A DNA stretch of 36,850 bases from Acanthamoeba sp. SK_2022b (Eukaryota; Discosea; Longamoebia; Acanthamoebidae): positions 1-36,850 of the forward strand of contig JANDJZ010000501.1 of assembly GCA_027943245.1 (NCBI GenBank). The letters run 5' to 3'. The notes below the pieces were generated by a model. The model ran no database searches. It was not told the DNA's origin and saw only the letters and a list, made by a program, of their open reading frames with translations. Below, in pieces: positions 1 to 9,913 of the stretch (within the stretch, counting starts at the first letter, position 1; each line of letters opens with the position of its first letter). The position numbers and the translations under genes were made by a program.

Positions 1-1
1 A

Positions 2-169
2 CCCCAGGAGCTCCACAACGTGCGCCTCAACTTCACCTTCCGCGACGCGCCCAACGTACTGGGCCGGGAGAAGGACTTCAAGTACAGCGTCGAGAACACC
101 TACGAGCGCTTGTTGTCTCACATGATCGCCGCCCACTCGCCTTCTCCAGCGACGGCCTCCACATCCTAG
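2..169 (+). CDS. 3' end of an unidentified protein gene (partial)
   Basis: An open frame enters from the left edge and ends at a TAG at 167-169, giving 55 C-terminal residues. The stretch begins PQELHNVRLNFTFRD, continues with a charged, probably helical segment (ENTYERLLSHM) and ends in a Ser/Pro/Ala/Thr-rich tail. Codon use is strongly GC-biased at third positions, like the confirmed genes further right, which supports coding. I do not recognise the family. The stop lies only 55 bp from the stop of the convergent phosphoesterase gene, so the two are tail-to-tail with very short 3' untranslated regions. Confidence 0.7.
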   Translation, partial: PQELHNVRLNFTFRDAPNVLGREKDFKYSVENTYERLLSHMIAAHSPSPATASTS

Positions 170-224
170 CGTTGTCCTTTTCTTGAAACCAACCAATGTA
201 CACCGTGATCATCGCACTACCATG

Positions 225-1650
225 TCATGTCTGAGGCGTAAGAGAATGGCGGGGAGCGGCAAGGGGCTGTATGTGGAGCGGCACATAGCGAACTTCCCTG
301 TCTTCTCCATGTGCGCCCGGCGCAGGAAGCACGCTCTCCATGAGGTAGATCTCGCTGACTGGACGCGCCATCACGCTTGTGTGAGAAACCGGTGCGCCGC
401 ATTGTGGGGCGGGGCAACCGTGCCTTCGAAGGACAGGCGCTCCTGCCATGTGTGCGCCAACGCGCGGATGCGTTCGTCCTCTTCCGAGAGCTGTACGGGC
501 TGTCGGCGGCCCTTGCGCCGATCCCGCCCGCGCCCATTCCCGCGCTCGTCTCGCCAGCGAGCCAGGGTGAGGTGTGGTATAAACTCCTGGCGCCGTGGTT
601 CCTCGGGCCACCGGTTTACCGGACGCTGTTCGCTCAAACCTCGGCTTTCGCTGTTTCGCGATGCGCCCTGATCGGTTGCGCTGCTCTCGACTGCACAATC
701 CTCGCTGTGGAGCTGTTCCAACTTGCGCTTGCCGTGGCCGTGTGCGTTAGGGGCCTCGATCTCGATGCCCACCTCCTTTTCAAGGATTGAGGGTTCTGTG
801 TCGTCCAGAGAGTCGCTATTTGGCTGAAGCTGGGCCCTTTGGGCCTCCTCCTCGTTCGTTCGGGCGACCCGGAGGCTGTCCCACACGCGGCGGGATAGTG
901 TCGCCAGCTCCTCGCGACCCTTGTTGGTCTCCACATGCAGCTGTACAGATCATAGCGCTCACGTGTGAATCGCAGTAGTCGTCATAGCGTTGGGGTGCGC
1001 GCGCGTACCACGCGGGGTGCGTTCCACGATGGAAAAACTCCAATACGGCTTATCTCAACTTCAAACGGACTGCAACAATAACAACGTGGTGGGGTCAGTG
1101 CGCTGAATAGTCACAAGGCCGTCAGTGGGAACTTAACCCGATGTCGGCAACGGCCTGTTCCAAAGTCTGCTTGATGAGGTCGATGCGAGTGGACTCGATG
1201 GCCCCCAAGAAGTTGAGCGTAAGGTGGAAGTTGTTGGCGCGCACCCACCGCAGCCTCGACTAACCGCAGACAGTGAATAACAAGTTGCACATCGGACCAG
1301 ACACGGGTAGAGCACACCTGTGCTGGCGGCAGCGCAGGGGTTGCTGGGCTCGGGTCACTGGGGGTGAGCCGAAGCGAGCTGGTCTCACTGTAGATCTGCA
1401 CTGGCCGTGTTGCTCGGTTATACAGGAGGGAAGCGGGGCAAGGAGCATGACGAACCTTTTCAACCAGCGAGGGGGGCGGCACTACCGCGATGAAGGTGCG
1501 AACAAGTCGCTGGCCTTCTACGGCGGTAGCAGACGAGAAACGGCGAAGGGGCCGCGCGTCGGCGTCGTGTGTGCTGAATGCATTAGATGTTGTGTGGGAT
1601 GCTGCGGCATCGCGCGAGGCGTGGAGCTGCAGCCGTATCTTCCGGCGCAT
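225..1650 (-). CDS. 2H phosphoesterase (ThpR/LigT-like RNA 2',3'-cyclic phosphodiesterase), probably mitochondrial
   Basis: Model: complement(join(225..358,424..940,1009..1069,1138..1259,1318..1395,1456..1650)), 368 aa. The family hydrolyses 2',3'-cyclic phosphates on RNA ends through two HxTx motifs. Both are visible: NNFHLTLNFLG (H103, T105) and FIPHLTLAR (H275, T277). Other family landmarks are RTFIAVVPPP (51-60), RWVRANN, FEVEISRIGVFPSWNAPRV (134-152) and EIYLMESVL near the C terminus. The first ~45 residues are basic, rich in Ser/Ala and end RRFSS, like a mitochondrial presequence. Bacterial ThpR is about 180 aa; the excess here is the presequence, a Pro-rich stretch at 70-90 and an acidic, low-complexity insert of about 90 residues before the second HxTx. 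Introns are 58-68 nt. The last (359-423) appears to use a GC donor. Exon 1318-1395 has no family match and is the least certain. Confidence 0.85.
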
Positions 1651-1745
1651 CTTTGGTCTCGGACACGGAAACACGGCAAGCAGCACAACGCGAGGGCAAG
1701 GAATTGTGGAAGAATCGAGACGTTGGATACTCGATTGGTAGAGCA

Positions 1746-1816
1746 GCATCCGTGGTCCAGTGGCAAGATTTCCGCCTGCCACGCGGGAGACCCGGGTTCA
1801 ATTCCCGGCGGATGCA
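1746..1816 (+). tRNA. tRNA-Gly(GCC)
   Basis: A complete cloverleaf: acceptor GCATCCG pairs with CGGATGC, the anticodon loop CTGCCAC gives GCC, and the T arm is GGG-TTCAATT-CCC type. T-rich DNA downstream (cttttg, then a T6 run near 1838) can serve as the Pol III terminator. It sits in the gap between the divergent phosphoesterase and eEF2 genes, 96 bp upstream of the former's start. A second copy lies at 29504-29574 and differs in the anticodon loop at position 38. Confidence 0.97.
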
Positions 1817-2360
1817 CATCTTTTGCTCCTTCTCTGATATCTTTTTTGGGGAGGTTGACAGCTGATTGAGAATCATACAAGCAAGCTTTGCCGTGCTGCG
1901 CTTTCCTGTTTCTGTCGTGTATTCCTCGCGTACAAGCTCGGCCGAAACCCGAATTGGCAACGGCACAGGTGCGGTGTGGCAGATCTCTGTCCTTCCCAGA
2001 ACAGCTACGTGGCCTCTCTGAGTGGTCTTGCCTCATTTGCAGGGGAATTCGGGCTTGTCCGGGCTTGCTGAACGGGGCACCTTGTAAGAAAATACCTAGT
2101 TCGCTTCCGTTCCATTTCCAAGAGTGGCGAGCCATAAGTAGGGCCAATGCGAGTCTTTGTTTCCTTGCCTAACAGCTACACCACCAGTGCCATCTCAAGT
2201 TTACACCTTCACAGCCCACCAGCTAACTCACCGTGTGACCCCCCTACCACCTCTCGTTTTCACCTTCAAGCGAAGGTGTAGACGACAAGTTGTAAACGAC
2301 CGACAGCCAAGTTAGGCTCAAACCGCCCCCCACTACTCGACCCCACCAACCCCCCTCAAC
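1817..2360. promoter_or_regulatory. Region upstream of eEF2 (promoter and 5' UTR)
   Basis: No gene is seen. The stretch starts with the T-rich tRNA-Gly trailer. The last 120 bp before the eEF2 ATG are C-rich and pyrimidine-rich (runs such as ccccccta, aaccgcccccc, ccaacccccctcaac), which may be the core promoter and a C-rich leader typical of highly expressed translation genes. No TATA box was identified with confidence. Confidence 0.4.
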
Positions 2361-5300
2361 ATGGTACATCTCTCAATAGGATTAGCGCTCTGGTGTGCTT
2401 CAGCTGCCAACAACTCTCTCTTTGTTTGGGTTATCTCTCCACCAGCCCAACTTTTCGCCTGACCAAGTCAGAGAGATCATGGACCGGCAAGACAACATTC
2501 GCAACGTGACCGTCATCGCCCACGTTGACCACGGCAAGTCTACCCTCACCGGTACGCACCTACCTCCTTTCCGCCTCTCTCATTCGCCGAATTGGGTGCG
2601 AGCGTGGGTTGACTGGTCGCCTGGTTTTTTCTGCGTAGACTCGTTGGTGAGGATGGCTGGCATCTCGTCGAAGAACAGGTTCACCGACGGACTCGAGGCC
2701 GAGCAGGCGCGCGGCATCAGCATCAAGTCCACGGGCCTGTCGCTCTACTTCGAGCTGCCCAACGCCGACGAGAAGGTCGTCGCCGCCACCGGTGCAGGTG
2801 AGGAGGCCGAGACGGCTGCCAAGTCTCTCGAGGGCTTCCTGCTCAACCTGATCGACTCGCCCGGCCACGTCGACTTCTCCTCGGAGGTGACCGCCGCGCT
2901 GCGCGTGACCGACGGAGCGCTGGTGGTGGTCGACTGCGTGGAGGGCGTGTGCGTCCAGACCAACACCGTGCTCAGGCAGTCCCTGTCGGAGCGCGTCAAG
3001 CCCGTTCTCGTCATGAACAAGATCGACCGCGCCATCCTCGAGCAGCAGCTTGTACGCGATCACACACAACACACACTCCTTACATTACAATTATTGGATC
3101 CACCATGACGTCACTCACATCACCTGGTGGCGTGAATGCAGGAGCCCGAGGAGCTCTACGCGCGCCTGTGCCGTACGATCGAGTCGGTCAACAGCGTGAT
3201 CGCCATCTACAAGGACGAGGGCCTCGGCGAGCCCTTCGTCCAGCCCGACCAGGGCACCGTGGCCTTTGCCTCAGGCCTCCACGGCTGGTAACCCCCACCC
3301 CCCTCCTCCTAAATCTTGCGCAATCTTGCTCCTCCGTTCTCAATTATGACTATGAGCTCACCGCTTGACTCTCTCTCTCTCTCTCTCTTTCTGAACAGGG
3401 GCTTCACGTTAACGACCTTTGCCACAATACTTGGCAAAAAGTTAGGCGTTCCACCAGCCAAGCTTCAAAAACGCTTGTGGGGCGACAACTTCTACGATCC
3501 CGACGTCAAGAAGTGGTGCGCCTGGCCGCTCTCCCAATTGCCGCTTGCTCGTGGCTCACTTTGTGTGTGCACCGTTACGGTTGCGCAGGCTCAAGACCGA
3601 CGTCTCGCCGACGACGGGCAAGAAGCTGCAGCGCGGGTTCTGCCAGTTCGTGCTGAGCCCCATCTACAGGGTCATCAAGGGATGCCTCGGCGGCCCGGAG
3701 AAGCGTGAGGCCCTCGACAAGAACATCCACCAGCTCGGCATCGAGCTCAAGGCTGCCGAGAAGGCCCTCGAAGGCAAGGACCTCATGAAGTGCGTCATGC
3801 CCAAGTTCCTCCCTCTCGGCTCCGTACGAACCCCTCCCCCCCAACCCCCATATATCCCCCCAACCCCTCCACCCATCGCCCACCCGGTCTTATTTTTGTC
3901 GACACCGATGACAGGCTCTACTGGAGATGATGGTGCGGCACCTGCCCTCGCCCGTCGAGGCGCAAAAGTATCGCGTGGAGAACCTCTACGAGGGCCCCAT
4001 GGACGACGAGTGCGCCGACGCCATCCGGAGATGCGATCCCGAAGGTACACACACACAACTGCTGAAGATCAGGAGAGCGACGGACGAGGATGAGCGGCGT
4101 TGCATCACTCACCACTCACACACTTGTGCCTTGCAGGACCCCTAATGGTCTACATCTCCAAGCTGGTCCCGTCTCCCGATCAGGGCAGCCGGTTCTACGC
4201 CTTTGGTCGTGTGTTCTCCGGCACGGCCAAGACCGGCCAGAAGGTCCGCATCCTGGGGCCCGACTACGTGCCCGGCCAGAAGTCGGACCTGTACCTGAAG
4301 AACATCCAGAAGGTGTGCGTGGCGATGGGCCGCTACTTCGAGAACATGGACAGCGTGCCCGCCGGCAACACTGTGTGCCTGGTCGGCCTCGACCAGTTCC
4401 TCATCAAGTCCGGCACGGTGACCACGAGCGAGGTGGCGCACAACTTCAGGATGATGAAGTTCAGCGTGTCGCCCGTCGTGCGGGTCGCCGTGCAGCCCAA
4501 GAACGCGGCCGACGTGCCCAAGCTGGCCGATGGCCTGCGCAAGCTGGTCAAGACCGACCCGTGCGTGCAGTGCTCGATCGACGACGCCACGGGCGAGATG
4601 ATCGTGGCCGCCGCGGGCGAGCTCCACCTCGAGATCGTGCTGGGCGACCTGGCCGAGCTGGCGCGGGTCGAGTTCCACCAGTCCGACCCGGTGACCTCGT
4701 TCAGGGAGACCGTGACCGAGGCCTGCCCCGAGGCCTGTCTCGCCAAGTCGCCCAACAAGCACAACCGGCTCTACGTCACCGCCGAGCCCTTCCCCGAGGG
4801 CCTCGCCGACGCCGTCGAGAGCGGCAGCATCAACATCCGCACCGAGGCCAAGGAGCTCGGGCGCGAGCTCGCGGACAGGTTCGGCTGGGACCCCCTGGAG
4901 TCGCGCAAGATCTGGTGCTGGGGCCCCGAGACGACCGGGCCCAACGCGCTCTTTGACACGACCAAGAGCGTGCAGTACCTCAACGAGATCAAGGACTCGT
5001 TCATGAGCGCCTTCCAGTGGTCCACGCGCGAGGGCGCCCTGTGCGGCGAGGTCGTGCGAGGCGCGCGCTTCAACATCACCGACGTCACGCTCCACGCCGA
5101 CGCCATCCACCACGGCGCCGGCCAGATCATCCCCGCCGCGCGTCGCGTGCTCTACGCCGCGCAGCTCTCCTCTCGCCCGAGGCTCATGGAGCCCATGTAC
5201 CTCGTCGAGATCCAGACCGAGGACTCGGCCATGGGCGGCGTCTACAGCGTCCTCTCCATGCGTCGCGGTCACGTCTTCTCCTCCGAGCAGCGCGAGGGCA

Positions 5301-5542
5301 CGCCCATCTACACCCTCAAGGCCTACCTGCCGGTCATGGAGTCCTTCGGCTTCACCTCGGCCCTTCGCGAGGCCACCGGCGGCAACGCCTTCCCCCAGTG
5401 CGTCTTTGACCACTGGCAGGCCATGAGCGGCGACCCGCTCGACCTCAACAGCACGGTGGGCAAGACCGTGCTCGGCGTCCGCAAGCGCAAGGGTCTCAAG
5501 GCCGAGCTCCCCACTGCCGCCGCCTTCATGGACAAGCTCTAA
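2361..5542 (+). CDS. EEF2: Translation elongation factor 2 (eEF2)
   Basis: Model: join(2361..2363,2446..2551,2639..3051,3142..3287,3399..3515,3589..3823,3915..4044,4137..5542), 851 aa, the usual eEF2 length. The GTPase moves the ribosome by one codon in the cytosol. The first exon is the ATG alone; splicing gives [16 protein letters not shown], matching the conserved eEF2 start. Seen: P-loop [10 protein letters not shown]3 DSPGHVDF, G4 NKID, then [19 protein letters not shown] and LHADAIHH in domain IV, and C terminus AAAFMDKL. The residue modified to diphthamide in other eukaryotes aligns with H708, but the loop reads AIHHGAGQ instead of the near-invariant AIHRGGGQ. The regulatory Thr region reads [14 protein letters not shown], less like the animal eEF2-kinase site. 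All introns are GT-AG, 73-111 nt. Splicing is required because unspliced frames hit stops. Orthology is clear; whether it is the only eEF2 copy cannot be seen. Confidence 0.97.
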
Positions 5543-5545
5543 GGC

Positions 5546-5620
5546 GACAGTCACTCTCCTCTCTCTCTCTCTCTTCTCCTCTTCTCTCTCTCTCTCTCCT
5601 CTCTCTCTTCTCTCTGATCT
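5546..5620 (+). repeat. CT-rich simple repeat in eEF2 3' UTR
   Basis: About 75 bp of nearly uninterrupted (CT)n/(TC)n with occasional TTC, starting just after the eEF2 stop codon. As RNA it would be a long polypyrimidine tract in the 3' UTR. A similar but shorter CT run precedes the exon at 3399 inside the gene. Confidence 0.9.
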
Positions 5621-5939
5621 CAGTCGCAGCCGAGGAGGCAGGAGAGGAACGTCTAGGCCCTGCCCAGGGGGCCAGTCCTCTCCCGGTTCAAACTCCTCGA
5701 GCTGAGCATGCCGCCGCGGGTAGCGTGTGACGGGTGGACGGACGGAGGCGACCAGGCGCTCTCTTCCATGGAGGAGCAGTACTGGTCTCTCTCGCTCCGG
5801 CTCGCCCTCGCTCTCCATCCGCGCGTGGTGTGTGCTGTACCACCACCAAAGGAAGGCCACAACGCCACGGCTCGCCCGACAGAGGAACGCGAAAGTGCTT
5901 CGCAAGTGCTCTGTTGGGAGGGTCGTGGGACTTCCAACG

Positions 5940-5945
5940 AATAAA
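5940..5945 (+). terminator. Poly(A) signal AATAAA, probably for eEF2
   Basis: A canonical AATAAA lies about 400 bp after the eEF2 stop codon, followed by AT-rich sequence. It is the only clear plus-strand signal before the convergent gene. Confidence 0.5.
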
Positions 5946-6048
5946 CAATTCACATCTTCAATCCAACATATGCGCACAGCTTTCTCCACTATTGGTCGAC
6001 CAATATATTGCCGTGATGTTGATGGTAGCACACAACAGACATCGTTCG

Positions 6049-7518
6049 TTACTCCTTGCGGGCGGACAAGAAGACGTAGGAATGGGTGAAGTGGAGGCTC
6101 CCGTCACTCGAGTTGCGTCGAGGACGGAAACCGGTGACACGGCTGCCATCAGACAGCTCCCTGGACTCTTGCTCGAGCTCGGCTTCCAGTGCGGCGGTGA
6201 TCGCCTCGCGACTCGCGGCAGACGTGTTGGTAACGTCCAGCCACTGATCAAGAAACACCTGGTTGTCCTTTCTCGCGACGAGCGGGAAAGGCCTGAGGGC
6301 CGGGCGAGCCTTTTCGAGAAAGCCAAAGAGCTCGGACAGGCGCCAGAAGGACACGTGAGAGGGGTCCCTCAGCCTTTCCAAATCGTTGAGTCGTGCCCCT
6401 GTGTTTGGTGGTCAGCTCCCACCAGTTGCTGTTGGCCTCTTTTGGAGAACACAAGCGAATACAATGAGAAAAATGAACCTTGCGCATCCGTGAGGTCATC
6501 GGGTGTTACGATATCAATCAGAACAACGTTACCACCAGCTTCATTGATGCCGAGGAGAGTGCCAGGCGAGTTAGTGAAACCACGTGGGGCTGCTGCTTCT
6601 TGCGCTGATGAGCCATACGTACGTTTACACACGCGTGCCATCTCGCTCACGATCGACTGTGGTTCATCCCAGTGATGCACTACAAAGAGCAAAGGGTTCA
6701 AGAAGGGTGTCCGTTGTAATCCAATCAGAGGAGCATCACGCACCTGCCAACCTTGAGACCACCATGTCAAAGGCGTTGTCCATAAATGGCATCTGTCATA
6801 AGACATCCGGCTGACATAAGCTCGAGTGCACTACACACATACGATACCAGACGACACCTACCTGTTGTGCCTTGGACACTATCCAGTGTATGTTGTTGAT
6901 GCCAGCCAACCTAGCTTGCTCCTTTCCTACAGCCATCATTTCCTGTGACCGTGGTGTTGCCTCATTAAGATGACCACATAGAGAAGGAGAGAAGAGCGTC
7001 CGCACCTCCGTGAGGTCCACCGCGATTGCCTCTTTCACTCTTGGAGCAATGAGGCGGCTGGCAAGCATGCACTCAGCGAAGTGGAGACGTTGTAAAGAGC
7101 AGGGAACATGAAGGGCGGCTACGCACCTCATCCGCCCTGTGCCAGCTGCAACGTCAAGGACGCGAAAAGACGGCTCCAAATCCCTTTCCAAATGCCCACT
7201 GATCCACGCCAACATGGCATCGCTGCTCGCCGCCTTACGTTCAAGCGGAGGTTTAGGTAAAATTGCCTACGGTGGTTTGGGGGGAGGCACCTGATTGTCA
7301 TAGTTGCGCTGAGCTTGCACGGCGAACTCCTTCTTCACAAGAGCAGCATGTCCCTTCTCCTCTCCTCCGTCAGCTGCAAACGACAGCCCCCGCCCTGCTT
7401 GAGAAAGCAGGAGCGCCACAGGGAAAAGACCAGGTGCAGCACGAGGCAGGCCTTGCCCGTGGGCCCAGCAGCTGCGTGCGGCAGCAAACGCTCTCCTCAC
7501 ATTCTGGTGTCGCTTCAT
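6049..7518 (-). CDS. Class I SAM-dependent methyltransferase, probably mitochondrial
   Basis: Model: complement(join(6049..6398,6479..6679,6744..6792,6862..6942,7006..7057,7127..7233,7291..7518)), 355 aa. Family landmarks are in order: HAALVKKEFAVQAQRNYDNQ, SAM-binding motif I VLDVAAGTGRM (101-111), RLIAPRVKEAIAVDLTEEMM (acidic D after beta-2), PFMDNAFDMVVSRLAVHHW (motif around 158-176), EMARVCK, VVLIDIVTP, and LERLRDPSHV. This resembles Methyltransf_11/UbiE-like enzymes. The substrate is unknown. The N terminus (MKRHQNVRRAFAAARSCWAH) is Arg/Ala-rich with almost no acidic residues, as in mitochondrial presequences; the start at 7518 is the first in-frame ATG before it. Six GT-AG introns of 57-80 nt are needed, each restoring a family motif. 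There is an unusual inserted loop (TYGSSAQEAAAPRGFTNSPG) after the EMARV motif. Confidence 0.9.
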
Positions 7519-7627
7519 TTGTGTGGAGAACTCAGCGCAGACGTCTTCCCCTTGCTGCTGGTGAAAATACCTGCTCTCACGGGAGTCCGCCTTAGTACGG
7601 CATCCAAAGGGAACAAACAAAAGGTTA

Positions 7628-7699
7628 TTCCGCTGCCGGGAATCGAACCCGGGGCGCATGGGTGAGAACCATAAATGTTACCGACTACACCACAGCGGA
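7628..7699 (-). tRNA. tRNA-Glu(CTC)
   Basis: Cloverleaf with acceptor TCCGCTG/CAGCGGA, anticodon loop TTCTCAC (CTC), T loop TTCGATT. It lies about 110 bp upstream of the methyltransferase start, on the same strand. The copy at 23610-23681 matches it. Confidence 0.97.
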
Positions 7700-8135
7700 T
7701 TGGTTGACTAAATTTGTCCGATAAACCATTATTTATATTAGCGCATCGTTGCATGCCTATGGCAGCTTTCTGCGCCTACTTGCGACTACATCACAGCAGA
7801 TTTGTTTTGTATGCATTCACTGTCCAAAAGTTTGTGTAAGTGGCTGGTGCCAGCATCACCTGCTACATGTGACAGAAGCCAAGGCACTACTTCTTCCTCA
7901 ATTGGTAATGAAGTGAAGCAGGCCTTCATTGAAGAAGGGAGGCAAGTCCAGCACCAAGCAAGTGAGCTCATTGATGAAGGTTCAGCCAAGAAAAAACAAG
8001 AGATGGCACTTCACTTGGTAAGGAGCCATACCATGACCAACCAAGAGGAAATAAGGCAAAAGAGAGGAGATCCTCATGTTGGACTTACTAAGGAGGACTC
8101 AAAGACCAACAAAGCAGTTCCACCGCTAAAAAGAT
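7700..8135. other. CpG-poor intergenic DNA with a tRNA-Glu 5' fragment
   Basis: Around 7785-7800 the text actacatcacagcagat resembles the 5' end of the neighbouring tRNA-Glu gene (actacaccacagcggat) and may be a decayed fragment. From 7802 to 8137 an open frame of 111 codons runs on the plus strand (for example EVKQAFIEEGRQVQHQASEL). It has no recognisable domain, and the DNA has almost no CpG, like the surrounding decayed repeats, so I do not call it a gene. Confidence 0.4.
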
Positions 8136-8208
8136 AGCCGACCGTGGGGCTCGAACCCACGACCACAAGATTAAGAGTCTTGCGCTCTACCGACTGAGCT
8201 AGGACGGC
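8136..8208 (-). tRNA. tRNA-Lys(CTT)
   Basis: Cloverleaf with anticodon loop CTCTTAA (CTT) and T arm GTGGG-TTCGAGC-CCCAC. Acceptor GCCGTCC faces GGTCGGC, leaving a U5-U68 mismatch; the discriminator would be U. The copy at 22810-22882 is identical including the mismatch. A T5 run follows the 3' end (tatcttttt). Confidence 0.93.
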
Positions 8209-9784
8209 TGCTACTATGATACGCTGGGCGCCTGTACTAGGTTTGGGTCAGTGCACTGCACAGCAAGAAGGTAATTAACTGACTGAGCTTGCAGGTTCTG
8301 CTTGTAAATTCGATTTCTCCCTATTGTTTCAGTTGTGCTGATTCATTTTGGTGTAGCCCTGGTTCTGGGTAGCTGCAAATGCAACCACAAAACATGTAGT
8401 GTGTAACTTATTCCTGACTGGCATTACCATGGCCTGCCCCAACACCATTGGCACTTGAAGTATGCACCTCAGGCCCAGCCAGTGTTGGCACAATTCCAGA
8501 TATGTTGCAACTTTGACAACTGTGGTGAAAGCAGGTACTTGGAAAAAATTTGCTCAGGAAAATGAGACACTGCCCCTTCTTGGTCTGTCTACAGTTTTCA
8601 ACAGTCAAATCAGCAGTCATGCAGCTGTAGACATTTAGGACCTTCCCAGACAGGTGCTGTCTGCAGAAAAAGAGTCACTGTCTCATTTTCCTGAACATTC
8701 AGTTCAAGGCATGTCCCTACTAAGTGCAGGTTCCTATTGGTCAATGCCAAATTAGTAGTATCATCATCAGTGGGACTGTGGCAAAACCAAAACTTCCTGG
8801 TGAGTTTATTCCAGCCAAAAACAAAAAATTGCTCTGACCACTGGCAAGGTGTTGAGCTGAGTTATGTTGCAGCGTCTTGGCAGGTTGCTGTGTGGGCTAA
8901 CCTTTGGCAGCATACTATTCATGTCTTGTGGAGTTGAGCCAACTTGTGAGTTGGGCATACCCCACATGGGAGTACAGAATGTGCCTCAATGCAGGAGAGG
9001 ATGTACTTCTCTGTGCTGTCACCATCAGCAACAGCATATAAGGAGGAGTGGTGAGCAGCCCAATGTGGGTGTGACAGAACGCACACTCACAGGCTTGGAG
9101 CCACCCACAAGTACAAGGCTTGCTGTTCTGGTGGAACTGCTTCTCCAGCTGCTAAAGAAGGGGATGGCCCAGAATGGCAACCTTGCCTGCTTTAATCACA
9201 AGCAGTTTGTTGTCACATTCTTGGTGCTGATAGGCCTGGAGTATGCACTGAAGGTTAGCCTTTCTGCCCACATTCAGTACACATTCCAGGTGCTGGAGGA
9301 TTTCCTGCAACCAAGGAAGAGGCAGTTCTCTGTAAAAGAATCTTGCCTATTAACCATTTACAATCTCATTGCAGACAAAGGTGGGCTTGTGTGGCACTGT
9401 GGCCAGAGGTCCAGTCTTTTTTGAATTGATTTATGGAGGTACATTTACATTGCCTATGAGCAGGATGACATAATGTCAAAGGCAGTTTGCATATTTGGTC
9501 ACATGCAATATGCTTGTGTAAAGCTTGATTGGCAAGGAAGTGTTGTCACTTTATGCCCCATGTGAACAGGTGAAATGAAAGGGCATGTGCATTGTGTATG
9601 CTTCAGTGATGGTATTTTAAGCATCAAGGTCAACAAGATCACCAAAACATGCCCATACAAGGCAGAGAGTGTAGTTGTACCATGCTGAAGTTGCTGCAAT
9701 TTCACAGAGTTGCTGGCTTCTGGCAGCTGGTTCAACTGCGCTATTGGACTGTGGCCGACAAATTGGTTGCAATCACGCTGTGAT
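8209..9784. other. Decayed intergenic DNA with one MITE copy
   Basis: CpG is very scarce throughout. Apart from the MITE at 8553-8703 I see no gene. An open plus-strand frame at 8864-9424 (186 codons) shows no family motif and no codon bias like the real genes; it may be a relic of a mobile element. Confidence 0.45.
8553..8703 (+). mobile_element. MITE copy A (left end truncated)
   Basis: About 150 bp matching the elements at 18702-18862 and 27766-27925. The left inverted repeat begins only at ctcaggaaaatgag; the right end reads cctgaacattcagt. The inside keeps gtctacag...ctgtagac and agacaggtgctgtct. It has no coding capacity. Confidence 0.85.
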
Positions 9785-9842
9785 GGCGCCGGGGTTTAGT
9801 GGTAAAATTCTCGCTTAGGGTGAGAGGACATGTGCAGGTGAA
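9785..9842 (+). pseudogene. Truncated tRNA-Pro pseudogene
   Basis: Starting ggcgccg, it repeats the 5' two thirds of the adjacent tRNA-Pro, including the D arm and anticodon loop (attctcgcttagggtg), then diverges into tgagaggacatgtgcagg. It lacks the T arm and 3' acceptor strand, so it cannot fold as a tRNA. It lies in tandem, 58 bp upstream of the intact gene. Confidence 0.85.
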
Positions 9843-9913
9843 GGCGCCGTAGTTAAGTGGTAAAATTCTCGCTTAGGGTGCGAGAGGCCCCGGTTCGATT
9901 CCGGGCGGCGCCC
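9843..9913 (+). tRNA. tRNA-Pro(AGG)
   Basis: Acceptor GGCGCCG/CGGCGCC, anticodon stem CTCGC/GCGAG around loop TTAGGGT (AGG), T loop TTCGATT, discriminator C. A T5 run (acttttta) follows. It is the only intact Pro gene in the window. Confidence 0.96.

Larger units (their letters stand above)
5543..6048. other. Convergent intergenic region with eEF2 3' UTR
   Basis: This lies between the eEF2 stop and the stop of the convergent methyltransferase. It holds the CT tract, GC-rich sequence and an AATAAA at 5940-5945. No further gene is supported. Reading frames here, including a very long minus-strand frame opposite eEF2, look like by-products of GC-rich codon periodicity. Confidence 0.6.

Noticed and set aside
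4142..6031. 629-codon open frame on the minus strand opposite eEF2
   Set aside because: It mirrors the GC-rich third positions of eEF2 codons, has low-complexity composition (Leu/Gly/Val/Arg) and no motif; the eEF2 product on the other strand is certain.
7519..7659. Upstream extension of the methyltransferase frame
   Set aside because: The extension runs into the tRNA-Glu gene; the ATG at 7518 starts a good presequence and is the better start.
7802..8137. 111-codon plus-strand frame next to tRNA-Lys
   Set aside because: Lacks family signals and lies in CpG-depleted DNA; may be a relic but cannot be supported as a gene.
8864..9424. 186-codon plus-strand frame
   Set aside because: No recognisable domain, composition like the CpG-depleted filler, no gene-like third-position bias; kept as intergenic.
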